A stretch of DNA of 5,893 bases, from the NCBI GenBank assembly GCA_021202325.1, contig JAJQDF010000277.1, positions 1 through 5,893 on the forward strand, in the 5' to 3' direction. Positions 5,846-5,893 of this stretch are shown here, in pieces. Position 1 is the stretch's first letter, and every line of letters begins with the position of its first letter. Made by a program: the position numbers and the translations under genes. The stretch comes from Clostridiales bacterium. GTDB lineage: Bacteria; Bacillota; Clostridia; Lachnospirales; Anaerotignaceae. The notes under the pieces were generated by a model. That model searched no databases. It saw nothing but the letters and a program-made list of their open reading frames with translations, and was not told the DNA's origin.

Positions 5846-5893
5846 CTAATTGTTAGCCGTTAGGAAATCGAAGTTTTCCAGTGTGTCCAGAGA
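5846..5893 (-). CDS. Possible C-terminal end of a convergent gene (partial)
   Basis: On the - strand, 15 open codons run in from the window edge to a TAG at 5846-5848, reading SLDTLENFDFLTANN. The composition looks protein-like, and the stop lies 19 bases before the terminator hairpin at 5798-5826, a normal distance for a gene end. However, 15 open codons occur by chance about half the time, and I do not recognise the family. Treat as a hint only. Confidence 0.25.
   Translation of the reverse strand, partial: SLDTLENFDFLTANN

Larger units (their letters stand above)
5606..5893. other. Intergenic region downstream of ligA
   Basis: These 288 bases hold no gene I can support. They contain the right arm of the hairpin over the ligA stop, the 15-bp inverted repeat, a stretch of about 115 bases with no structure I recognise (5683-5797), and an intrinsic terminator (5798-5831). 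The longest + strand reading frame here is 31 codons (5648-5743); it begins inside the inverted repeat without a convincing ribosome binding site and is probably not expressed. A TTGACA at 5702-5707 has no -10 at 16-18 bases, so I do not call a promoter. Confidence 0.6.

Overview
The window carries four complete genes, all on the + strand and closely spaced: a YerC-type TrpR-like regulator (43-357), an exported SLH-domain protein (394-1389), the PcrA/UvrD DNA helicase (1453-3672) and the NAD+-dependent DNA ligase LigA (3677-5605). About 290 bases without a convincing gene follow. They contain two perfect inverted repeats and one intrinsic terminator. Codon use is AT-leaning (many ATA, AGA and AAA codons). 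The yerC / pcrA / ligA order is the Firmicutes arrangement; in Bacillus subtilis it runs yerC-pcrB-pcrA-ligA. The SLH protein implies a Gram-positive type wall. The LigA sequence deviates from the textbook form in a way I associate from memory with gut Clostridia (Lachnospiraceae/Oscillospiraceae-like). A Clostridia chromosome is therefore the best guess; genus cannot be told.

Layout. Bases 1-42 hold the yerC ribosome binding site and perhaps the tail of an upstream gene. yerC and the SLH gene are 36 bases apart with no terminator between them, so they are probably co-transcribed. The SLH gene sits where pcrB sits in Bacillus. Its last 60 bases contain a good sigma-A-like promoter match (1328-1356), and its stop codon is followed by a strong hairpin with a T run (1397-1431). 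pcrA starts 21 bases after that hairpin. pcrA and ligA are only 4 bases apart, and the ligA ribosome binding site lies in the last codons of pcrA, so they form a tightly coupled replication/repair unit: PcrA unwinds DNA and removes obstacles, LigA seals nicks.

Most interesting points. (1) The pcrA leader contains three mutually complementary segments: hairpin arm A (1397-1406), arm B (1422-1431) and a copy of arm A that includes the pcrA Shine-Dalgarno (1437-1443). A:B makes a terminator; B:C would hide the ribosome binding site. That is a candidate attenuator or translational switch. (2) LigA keeps the catalytic lysine, zinc finger, HhH and BRCT parts but has unusual residues at several normally invariant nucleotidyltransferase positions, including Thr in place of the motif IV lysine. 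(3) Downstream of ligA are two perfect inverted repeats (12 and 15 bp arms) without T tracts; the second resembles a dispersed palindromic repeat. I see no CRISPR array, tRNA, rRNA or complete mobile element.
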